From contig CAYTNN010000121.1 of NCBI GenBank assembly GCA_964439135.1, positions 1-13,829 of the forward strand: a stretch of DNA of 13,829 bases, written 5' to 3'. Below the pieces are notes generated by a model. It ran no database searches. It saw nothing but the letters and a program-made list of their open reading frames with translations, and was not told the DNA's origin. The stretch comes from JAFGPJ01 sp964439135. GTDB lineage: Bacteria > Planctomycetota > Phycisphaerae > Sedimentisphaerales > Anaerobacaceae. This document shows positions 7,811-13,829 of the stretch, piece by piece. Position 1 is the first letter of the stretch, and every line of letters begins with the position of its first letter. The translations under genes were made by a program, and so were the position numbers.

Positions 7811-10060
7811 TCAATTGACTAGGTGCGCCTGGGCGAGCGTTTCATCCTGGATTAATTTGCTCTGAATAATCAACAAACCGACCGCCAATTGTGGATCGGC
7901 AGCGAGAGTTTCTTCAATCGTACGCTTTTGATAGTCGTTGGTGCCGTTATGGTTGGCTTTCACCAGCACGTCATTGTCCCTCTGGACTTCTATCATTTTT
8001 TTGAGCTCATCGCTTCTCAATTCGACCTCTACGTTCGGCGCAACACCCCAATCTTTCCTGTTCAGTTTTTCCATTTCATCTCGGCTTTCAACCCTTTGAC
8101 CGGAGGGTAGATGGTAGTACGCCATTGTATATTTTAACTGAGCGCCTCCGCCGAGATAGCCAGTTATCCCCTGCACACTGCCCTTGCCGTGAGTCCTGGT
8201 TCCCACCAGGATCGCTCTTTTATATTTCTCGTCCGCCAATGCCCCGGCGACAATTTCAGAAGCACTTGCCGAGTTGGAATTGATTAATATAACGAGCGGG
8301 TAATTCGGATGTGTTCCCTTCTTATTTGCCGTTTCGTAGATTGGCATTCTACCGAAACCGGATTGTCTTTTGACTATCACACCTTCTTCGATGAACATGT
8401 CAACCACGGCAACAGCGCTGTCTAAAAGCCCGCCGGTATTGAATCGCAAGTCCAGAATCAGCCCCTTTAAGCCCCTATTCTCAAGGTTAAACAACACTTT
8501 TTCCAGGCCCGAAGCTGTTTCTGAGGAGAAACTGGTAAGGCGGACAAAGCCGATCTTGTTCTCCTCATCGATCATATACAACCATTTACCTGCTTTGGAT
8601 CTTTGCCAGCCGCGGATTGTCGGAACAACAATCGTGTCCCTGGTTATGGTAACATCGAACAGTTTGTCATCTGCCTTCTTGTCGTCAATCGAACGTCTTA
8701 CTTTCAATTTCACTTTAGTTCCTGCCGGCCCCTTTATTTTTTTTGCCGCACAAAAGAGGGACATGTCCTTTGTTACGACCCCGTCTACCTCTTCTATTAC
8801 GTCACCTGCATCAAGAATGGAATTGAATGCCGGAGTGTCGAGCAAAAGGCTCGATACCGTCAGCATTCCTTTTTGTTTCGAAATCTCGATTCCAATGCCC
8901 ATAAACGCACTGGTCATCATCTGTTCGAAATCCTGCACCTGCCTGGGCCAGACGATTACCGTATAAGGGTCAAGTGTAGAGAGAGCTGCTTCTACGAATT
9001 GTGCGATAAGCACCGTCCGGGGCAAATTTATTGTTGATTTGTTCAGATCAAGGACATTGTCAAAAACATCTAAAAACTTTTTCTTATCGAGCCGCGCGAG
9101 TCCGCTTGAGGCGGATTTGGCTTCATCCAGCAGTTCTGTTAGACCATCCGACCAGGTCGCAAGCTTCTCGGGATCCAAAGTGCCCTTTATTGCATCTAAG
9201 CTGCCTTGATCATCATTTTCTGAGTCCTCGTTAAGTCGGGATGATGTCGATATCACCTCTGCCAGCAATTTGCAGCGTTCAATCGCTTTAGTAGCCATTT
9301 TGTTGTAATTGGCAATGCTGACATATTGTGAATTCAGGAAATTAATCGCCCGAATAAACAGCTCTTTCTTAACACCCTGAAAACGTTCCTGGCTGGTCTC
9401 ACAGGGGCTATCCTCAAAAGCCATTGCGATAGTGGCCTTATCCAGAAGCTGCTGGGCGTAATCCGAATATCCCTCATTATTTGGATCGATTACCGTCAGC
9501 CATCCGTAGCAATTTGTATATGCTTCGAGCCATTTGCCCTCAACCTCGTATTCGGCGGCGTTGTCTATCGCTTTTTGCGTCACTTTTTTTACAAACGTAT
9601 CGGACAGGAGCTGCTTTTTTTGTGCCTCGTCTGCGAATTCGCCGGTTTTGGCAATGACCGAGAGTACCGAAGTTAGACGATCCGCTGAGTTTGCATCATT
9701 AACGTCATTGGGCTCTGCCGGAGCCTGAAATTTTTCCAGTTCCGCCAGCGCCTCTGCGTATGCAACTTCTCTTGAAGATCGTCGCTGTTGACTCATACTC
9801 TTGTATTGGTCAACAACTTGCAACAACCGTGGAGCAGCCCTATCAAGTTGAGCCGGGTCGTCATTGCTGCTTTGTTTTATCAACTGATCGGCGGCATCGA
9901 ATTGGCCCTCGTAAATCAGCTTGCAAGCTTGGCTGATAATACCGGATTCAACTGATAGAGATTCGGCAGCTTCGCTTGTATAGGCGGCTGACGACAATAC
10001 TATTGTTACCAGCCAGAACAGTCGTATCAAATTGTGTATCATGTGTCTCTTGTCTTGCAT
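7811..10060 (-). CDS. S41-family C-terminal processing protease (CtpA/Prc-like) with long N-terminal extension
   Basis: 749 residues. A signal peptide is visible (basic start, hydrophobic core LIRLFWLVTIVLSSAA at about 11-26), so the protein acts in the periplasm. Residues about 35-340 are helical-looking, charged and of no family I recognise; a TPR-like adaptor is possible. The conserved part follows: a PDZ domain at about 384-475 (MGIGIEI start, DAGDVIEEVDG), then the S41 core at about 500-665. The expected catalytic dyad is Ser601 in NSASASEIVAGAL and Lys626 in GTRTHGKGSVQ; their 25-residue spacing equals Ser430/Lys455 of E. coli Prc. GQRVESRDEM and GVAPNVEVE close the domain as in CtpA. 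ATG at 10060 has TAGGT upstream; Met7 (10042), with AAGAGA upstream, is an alternative start that keeps the signal peptide. Likely role: trimming or degrading envelope proteins at their C-termini. The substrate is unknown. Confidence 0.9.
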   Translation of the reverse strand: MQDKRHMIHNLIRLFWLVTIVLSSAAYTSEAAESLSVESGIISQACKLIYEGQFDAADQLIKQSSNDDPAQLDRAAPRLLQVVDQYKSMSQQRRSSREVAYAEALAELEKFQAPAEPNDVNDANSADRLTSVLSVIAKTGEFADEAQKKQLLSDTFVKKVTQKAIDNAAEYEVEGKWLEAYTNCYGWLTVIDPNNEGYSDYAQQLLDKATIAMAFEDSPCETSQERFQGVKKELFIRAINFLNSQYVSIANYNKMATKAIERCKLLAEVISTSSRLNEDSENDDQGSLDAIKGTLDPEKLATWSDGLTELLDEAKSASSGLARLDKKKFLDVFDNVLDLNKSTINLPRTVLIAQFVEAALSTLDPYTVIVWPRQVQDFEQMMTSAFMGIGIEISKQKGMLTVSSLLLDTPAFNSILDAGDVIEEVDGVVTKDMSLFCAAKKIKGPAGTKVKLKVRRSIDDKKADDKLFDVTITRDTIVVPTIRGWQRSKAGKWLYMIDEENKIGFVRLTSFSSETASGLEKVLFNLENRGLKGLILDLRFNTGGLLDSAVAVVDMFIEEGVIVKRQSGFGRMPIYETANKKGTHPNYPLVILINSNSASASEIVAGALADEKYKRAILVGTRTHGKGSVQGITGYLGGGAQLKYTMAYYHLPSGQRVESRDEMEKLNRKDWGVAPNVEVELRSDELKKMIEVQRDNDVLVKANHNGTNDYQKRTIEETLAADPQLAVGLLIIQSKLIQDETLAQAHLVN

Positions 10061-10101
10061 TTTGTATAAACCTAAAATTTAAATGTTAAAATCCGGAACA
10101 A

Positions 10102-10131
10102 TTTATAAACTCAAATGCTTTTGAGCATCAA
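10102..10131 (-). promoter_or_regulatory. Candidate promoter of the protease gene with a dyad in its spacer
   Basis: Read on the - strand, TTGATG (10131-10126) and TATAAA (10107-10102) are separated by 18 bases, resembling a sigma70 -35/-10 pair. The spacer is almost wholly a perfect 6-4-6 dyad, CTCAAA-AGCA-TTTGAG (10110-10125), which is where an operator could lie. The predicted start would leave a short leader of about 35 bases before ATG at 10060. This is a sequence match only. Confidence 0.35.
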
Positions 10132-10207
10132 ATCACCTTTTTTTATGCGATTTTAATGACGTTCATCCGGCATTGCTTCGGATTCCGTTGTTCCTGCCTC
10201 CTGCTTT

Positions 10208-11158
10208 TCATTTACACTCGGCCGCCTTGCCGGCACAACCAAGAACGTGCAGTTTGTGCTTGACCATTTGTTTAATAGCATCTCTGCCCGGTCCGAGGTA
10301 CTTACGTGGATCAAATTCGGCGGGTTTTTCTGCGAATACCTGCCTGATTTTAGCGGTCAGGGCAAGTCGCAAGTCCGTATCGATGTTTACCTTGCAGACG
10401 GCCATCTTTGCCGCTTCGCTAACGGCGTCTTCCGGAACGCCCATCGCGTTTGGCATATTGCCGCCATATTTGTTGATTAGATCTACGAACTCCTTCAGCA
10501 CACTGCTCGAACCGTGCATTACCAGTGGAAATCCGGGCAGCTTGTCGGCGATCTTCTGGATCACGTCGAAAGCCAGCTTCGGCTCTTTCTTGAACTTGTA
10601 GGCCCCGTGGCTGGTGCCGATCGCTACAGCTAAGGAATCAACGCCGCTTTTCGCGACAAATTCCTCAACCTGATCGGGGTCGGCTAAATGTTGGGCGATA
10701 TCGTCGTGAGCTACACCGACAACGTCCTCTTCGATTCCGCCCAATTGGCCTAACTCGGCCTCGACGACCACACCCCTGGCGTGTGCATACTCGACTACCT
10801 GCTTGGTAATCGCAATATTTTCCTCTAAAGGCTTACTCGAGGCGTCTATCATCACCGATGTAAAACCGTCGTCGACGAATTGCTTGCAGGTCTCGAATGT
10901 ATCGCCGTGGTCGAGGTTTATCGCGACGGGGATATCCGGATTTTCCTCAACGACTACATTAATAATTGCTTTGAGATAACTGTTTTTTGCATATTCGCGA
11001 GCCCCTCTGGAGATCTGCAGAATCACCGGGGCCTTTTCTTCGGCCACGGCGTCAATTATACCCTGCGTGATTTCCATATTATTCACATTGAACGCACCAA
11101 TCGCATAGCCGTTCTTGTAAGCCATCTCAAACATCTTTTTAGTATTCACCAATGCCAT
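10208..11158 (-). CDS. fba: Fructose-bisphosphate aldolase, class II
   Basis: 316 residues from the chosen start. It cleaves fructose 1,6-bisphosphate to dihydroxyacetone phosphate and glyceraldehyde 3-phosphate (and the reverse) with a zinc ion, in glycolysis and gluconeogenesis. Visible: GAFNVNN near 21-27, catalytic Asp83 and zinc ligand His84 in NLDHGDT, Glu135 in VEAELG, zinc ligands His184 (IGTSHGAYK) and His215 (VMHGSS), and the phosphate-binding NIDTDLR at 258-264. The frame stays open 14 codons further (to 11200), but ATG at 11156-11158 has a strong AAGGAG six bases upstream and begins MALVNTKKMF, the usual aldolase start, so I use it. Relatives such as tagatose-bisphosphate aldolase share the fold and cannot be excluded by motif alone; the length and DHGDT block favour fructose-bisphosphate aldolase. 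It has its own promoter candidate and a structured leader. Confidence 0.95.
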   Translation of the reverse strand: MALVNTKKMFEMAYKNGYAIGAFNVNNMEITQGIIDAVAEEKAPVILQISRGAREYAKNSYLKAIINVVVEENPDIPVAINLDHGDTFETCKQFVDDGFTSVMIDASSKPLEENIAITKQVVEYAHARGVVVEAELGQLGGIEEDVVGVAHDDIAQHLADPDQVEEFVAKSGVDSLAVAIGTSHGAYKFKKEPKLAFDVIQKIADKLPGFPLVMHGSSSVLKEFVDLINKYGGNMPNAMGVPEDAVSEAAKMAVCKVNIDTDLRLALTAKIRQVFAEKPAEFDPRKYLGPGRDAIKQMVKHKLHVLGCAGKAAECK

Positions 11159-11164
11159 TATGTT

Positions 11165-11170
11165 CTCCTT
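11165..11170 (-). promoter_or_regulatory. Ribosome binding site that fixes the fba start
   Basis: AAGGAG on the - strand lies six bases before the ATG at 11158. It is the strongest Shine-Dalgarno match in the window and argues against the upstream in-frame start at 11200. Confidence 0.85.
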
Positions 11171-11186
11171 AAAATTCAATCTTCTA

Positions 11187-11265
11187 CCGGACTTCCGCAA
11201 AACCTTAACCAGGCGTAGCCGGTGCTAAAAAGCTCAGTTATGCCGTCTGGCTAAGTTGAAGCCGG
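11187..11265 (-). promoter_or_regulatory. Structured element in the fba leader (elongated hairpin, possible riboregulator)
   Basis: The ends of this 79-base stretch pair over 8 bp: CCGG-A-CTTC (11187-11195, one bulged A) with GAAGCCGG (11258-11265). Inside, AACCTTAACC (11201-11210) can pair imperfectly with GGCTAAGTT (11249-11257). Alternatively TAGCC (11216-11220) pairs with GGCTA (11249-11253), so two exclusive folds share 11249-11253. A small GCT/AGC hairpin with an A-rich loop lies at 11224-11233. On the - strand it sits 16 bases upstream of the fba ribosome binding site, inside the predicted leader. No known riboswitch class is matched with confidence. Confidence 0.4.
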
Positions 11266-11364
11266 GCATACTTTGAAAAGGAAAAATGCTGCTGGGTTTT
11301 CCCTCTTCAAATAACAACGGACCTTAAATAAAGATCCAATCCGATTATTCGAGGAAATCAACAA

Positions 11365-11378
11365 AACGGATTTCCGTT
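11365..11378. promoter_or_regulatory. Perfect palindrome at the predicted fba transcription start
   Basis: AACGGATTTCCGTT has 6-bp arms around two central bases. It starts directly downstream of the candidate -10 box and covers the predicted +1, a typical operator position. On the - strand it is followed by two further T residues and then G (four Ts in a row in all), so a weak terminator for the lptD-like transcript is the alternative reading. Confidence 0.35.
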
Positions 11379-11379
11379 A

Positions 11380-11408
11380 ATAATATATGTTCCACTTAAA
11401 TTATGCAA
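11380..11408 (-). promoter_or_regulatory. Candidate sigma70-type promoter for fba
   Basis: On the - strand TTGCAT (11408-11403) and TATTAT (11385-11380) are separated by exactly 17 bases in an A/T-rich region 28 bases after the lptD-like stop. The predicted start near 11373 gives a leader of about 215 bases that contains the 79-base hairpin. It has not been tested and rests on sequence match alone. Confidence 0.45.
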
Positions 11409-11435
11409 GTCTTTTCATACCTTGACAATCAACCG

Positions 11436-13829
11436 TCAATACCCTGCCGAGCCTCCTAATCCAATGTATCTACTCTCTCCAATCGCCAGTCCCGGTACGC
11501 CCTGGGGCCATAGACTAAAGATAATAGACTGTTTGTCCAGCGATTCATCCGCACTAAACGTCAGGCCCCAGTAAAGCCGGTGATATTGCCGAATCAGCGT
11601 TATATCACTTCGTACTATTTCTCCGAAGTCAAAATCAATTTGCTGCGAATAAACCACGGTATATCGCGGATCGAGTACATACGTAACCGCGAAAGTAAAT
11701 GCGTTTGAGCCATATTCGCCATAACCGTTATCAAGACGCCTTAAATATCTGCTGCCTATATAATACTGTAAATTGGGCCATCTCAGGTGCGAGAAACCCA
11801 CATTAAATTGCTGCACGACCCCGCTTTGCATGTCAAAATTCATATCGGACAATACAGCCGTAGTGTCGCTCAAAAGCCAGCTATAATCGGCTCCGAAATA
11901 ATTACGTCTCGGACCAAATAAATCAGTGCCGCGCCTGTCTTGCTGTGGAATCACCCGGCTAACCGTATTTATCGTCGGAATAAACGGCTTATTCCAGATA
12001 AATCTATCCGGCCCAGCCGAATCGTCGCCGGGGTTATTGACCCACGTTACGTCCATATCAAGTCGCATCCAGTCAACACTTCGTTGTTTCTCATCTAAAC
12101 CGCGTTTCGTTTGCAGCCGCTGTGAGATTCCTACGTTCAAAGTATTCCTCTGTTCGATAAGCGATTCGTTTTGAGTATAAGCGACAGCGGTCAAATACGG
12201 CGTTATTAAGTGCCGCATCTGGTTCAAATCCCAGAGTTCCGATTTGACATTGGGATATACCTTCCAGTATGGTTGTATTGAAGCACGAATTCCAGTTTCG
12301 CCAAACCAGGCATTCTCTTGCCCCTCGGCCATTGAGCCGTCAAGCTCTCTGTAGAAGCCTAATCCGTCTTCATAAGCTACGGTCCCGGCCACAAAAGGCA
12401 CGATTTTCGCCTTGCCTACGGTCATCGGCATATCAACCTCGTTTCGCGTTGTCGCAAATGAAAAGAAATCCTCCGAACCGGGGTTATTATTGGATGATGC
12501 GTAAAGTTGACGAAACCTGCTGACCTGAGTATCGCTGTAGAACGTCAGCTTATCGTCGAAAAACGACTGGCCTGTCCAGTGGAATTCGGTGCTGGGCAAT
12601 TCTTCCAGTTCATTCGTAAAATCGTTTATTCGGACTTTTCCTAATAAAGAAAGGCCCCAGTTGTCCTCGATACGCTTCAAATAAATGAGCGTTTCCTGTT
12701 CCTTGCCGACGTAAAACTCGCTACGATAAAAACTCTCTAAGAAGTTCTCATCGGACTCATAGCTGGTCTCGGCGGTAAGCTGCCAGTTGTAGGGCAGGAA
12801 CTGCCTGTGCTGCCAGTGGAAGCGTCCGCGCAGTTCGCGTTCCGGCTCAAGATCTCTGCGGCTGTCGTGCCTTCCGAGCCGATCCTCGCCGGTATCGTGA
12901 ATCATATAACCTAAAAGTCTGCCGAAATAGTCCTCTGATGTGTATTCTGTTTCTATTCCGCCGCCGAAGCCGTGTTTGCTATAATAGTCCAGCGCTAAGG
13001 TGCTGTTCGTACCTTCCGGCTCCTGCAAGCCTAACAGCCGGGCCAGGTACCATCGCGTCTCAATCAACGATCCCCAGATGCTGTCATAGCCGAGACGGGC
13101 GCTTTTAATCGGAAGATCGGGCCTTTGTAGATTACTACGCACGTAAGGCCAGTAGAAAATCGTTTTATCATACATCTTAAAACGCACATCATGCATCTTT
13201 GCATCGTAACTGCTTTTGGAAACTTCTCCCTGCTCTTCGTCGGTAGTGGTCGTATCAGTGATTGTTATATTCGAAGCGTTAAACGAGATCTGAGGCAGGT
13301 AAAACTCGCTGGTCGTCAAAGTGATGTCATCGGCTGCGAATTCATTTTCCGCTGTCTGCCTGAGTTTTGCCGCTCGCAGGTAAATCGGAATCCCTTCGCG
13401 TGTGTCGAAATTCCTCATTACCGCATTTATCGCGATCGCCTTTTTTCTCTGAAAATCGTAGTATATCTCATCGGCCCGAATCGTTCGCTGCCCATTAGTC
13501 ATCACAATGTCGCCGGACATATAGATTGCCTGCACGTCGGACAGAATATCTCCGGTCCCGCTTTTGCTATCACCCGCCGGTAGTTGCTGCCCGGATAAAA
13601 ATATAACCGCGTTGTCGGCCTGCAATTCCAGCAGTTCGCCCTTTTCATCCTGCTTCTGGTATATATAGAACCTGCCGATTACCGTTACGATCTTCTCCTT
13701 ATCGTCCCCCTTGACCTTTAGAGGAGCTTCTCCAGCGGGTGACAAGATAAGGGGATACCTGAAGCTGGGTTTCTTTTCCTGCGGCTCGGCGGCTTCCTGC
13801 CCCGGTTCTTCCAGCGTTATTATCTCTAC
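11436..13829 (-). CDS. lptD: LptD-like LPS assembly outer-membrane protein (5' end outside window)
   Basis: The frame runs unbroken from the right edge to TGA at 11436-11438, giving 797 visible residues. The TTG at 13745 is only the first start-like codon, not the real start; the 28 codons before it are also open. LptD receives LPS from the periplasmic Lpt bridge and inserts it in the outer leaflet. The N-terminal visible part (about 45-200) has OstA/LptA-type beta repeats (LQADNAVIFLSG, then a similar RADEIYYDF segment). The rest is a large barrel with LptD-like blocks (FYWPYVRSNL, YESDENFLESFY, MRHLITPYLTAVAY) and ends in an aromatic residue, Tyr. I see no cysteine in the visible part, so the disulfide-controlled maturation of E. 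coli LptD cannot occur with these residues. LptE is not in the window. An OstA-family barrel with another lipid cargo is the alternative. Confidence 0.85.
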   Translation of the reverse strand, partial: VEIITLEEPGQEAAEPQEKKPSFRYPLILSPAGEAPLKVKGDDKEKIVTVIGRFYIYQKQDEKGELLELQADNAVIFLSGQQLPAGDSKSGTGDILSDVQAIYMSGDIVMTNGQRTIRADEIYYDFQRKKAIAINAVMRNFDTREGIPIYLRAAKLRQTAENEFAADDITLTTSEFYLPQISFNASNITITDTTTTDEEQGEVSKSSYDAKMHDVRFKMYDKTIFYWPYVRSNLQRPDLPIKSARLGYDSIWGSLIETRWYLARLLGLQEPEGTNSTLALDYYSKHGFGGGIETEYTSEDYFGRLLGYMIHDTGEDRLGRHDSRRDLEPERELRGRFHWQHRQFLPYNWQLTAETSYESDENFLESFYRSEFYVGKEQETLIYLKRIEDNWGLSLLGKVRINDFTNELEELPSTEFHWTGQSFFDDKLTFYSDTQVSRFRQLYASSNNNPGSEDFFSFATTRNEVDMPMTVGKAKIVPFVAGTVAYEDGLGFYRELDGSMAEGQENAWFGETGIRASIQPYWKVYPNVKSELWDLNQMRHLITPYLTAVAYTQNESLIEQRNTLNVGISQRLQTKRGLDEKQRSVDWMRLDMDVTWVNNPGDDSAGPDRFIWNKPFIPTINTVSRVIPQQDRRGTDLFGPRRNYFGADYSWLLSDTTAVLSDMNFDMQSGVVQQFNVGFSHLRWPNLQYYIGSRYLRRLDNGYGEYGSNAFTFAVTYVLDPRYTVVYSQQIDFDFGEIVRSDITLIRQYHRLYWGLTFSADESLDKQSIIFSLWPQGVPGLAIGESRYIGLGGSAGY

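Noticed and set aside
11159..11200. N-terminal extension of the aldolase by 14 codons to an upstream in-frame start
   Set aside because: The segment overlaps the AAGGAG ribosome binding site and is unlike aldolase N-termini. The ATG at 11158 has ideal spacing and the expected MALVN-type start.
11286..11327. Short + strand frame (ATG, 13 codons, stop) preceded by an AAAGG-like site, downstream of the leader hairpin read on the + strand
   Set aside because: It runs antisense in the fba leader, is only 13 residues with no distinctive composition, and no + strand gene follows that a leader peptide could control. A chance match is the simplest reading.
11422..11439. TTGACA on the + strand as a -35 box
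   Set aside because: There is no suitable -10 hexamer at the right distance and no + strand gene downstream.
13743..13745. TTG as the start of the lptD-like gene
   Set aside because: The frame stays open to the window edge with sensible codons, and there is no signal peptide after this TTG, which an outer-membrane protein needs. The gene is cut by the edge.
1..13829. A defence system, biosynthetic cluster or mobile element
   Set aside because: All well-recognised genes are housekeeping or envelope functions. I saw no transposase, integrase, toxin-antitoxin pair, CRISPR repeat or direct-repeat boundary.

Overview
The window looks like a stretch of ordinary chromosome from a Gram-negative (diderm) bacterium. 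A lineage near Planctomycetota/Phycisphaerae is my best guess. It rests on the style of the proteins, the weak or absent Shine-Dalgarno sites at several starts, and the mix of an outer-membrane LptD, a Lol-type ABC exporter and class II aldolase. No rRNA or other phylogenetic marker is present to confirm it. I see no phage, transposase, CRISPR, tRNA or rRNA.

Layout. One partial + strand gene at the left edge encodes the C-terminal part of a probable outer-membrane beta-barrel. It is followed by a gene-free gap with a strong hairpin terminator at 656-688. Everything else is on the - strand, so transcription runs from the right edge to the left: lptD-like (cut by the right edge), fba (class II fructose-bisphosphate aldolase), an S41/CtpA-type periplasmic protease with a long N-terminal extension, lysS, two paralogous FtsX/LolC-E-type permeases, a LolD-type ATPase, ilvE-type aminotransferase, and a long-chain polyprenyl diphosphate synthase. 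Gaps from the protease to ilvE are short (6-72 bases), which suggests one transcription unit. fba and the protease each have a longer leader with a plausible promoter, so they may also be expressed on their own.

How the genes fit together. Three blocks serve the cell envelope: LptD (LPS insertion in the outer membrane), the Lol-like ABC complex (release of lipoproteins from the inner membrane) and the CtpA-like protease (periplasmic processing). The polyprenyl synthase makes isoprenoid chains for quinones or carrier lipids. The other genes are central metabolism (aldolase, branched-chain amino acid transaminase) and translation (lysyl-tRNA synthetase). All look intact except the two cut by the window edges.

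Non-coding points. The fba leader (11159-11435) holds a good sigma70-like promoter, a palindrome over the predicted transcription start, and a roughly 79-base elongated hairpin just upstream of the ribosome binding site. The protease leader has a promoter-like pair whose spacer is a 6-4-6 dyad. The ilvE/prenyl synthase gap holds four copies of a 9-base motif arranged as nested inverted repeats. There is no gene-free stretch over 300 bases. I did not find a clearly new biological system. The leader structures and the repeat cluster are the items most worth testing.
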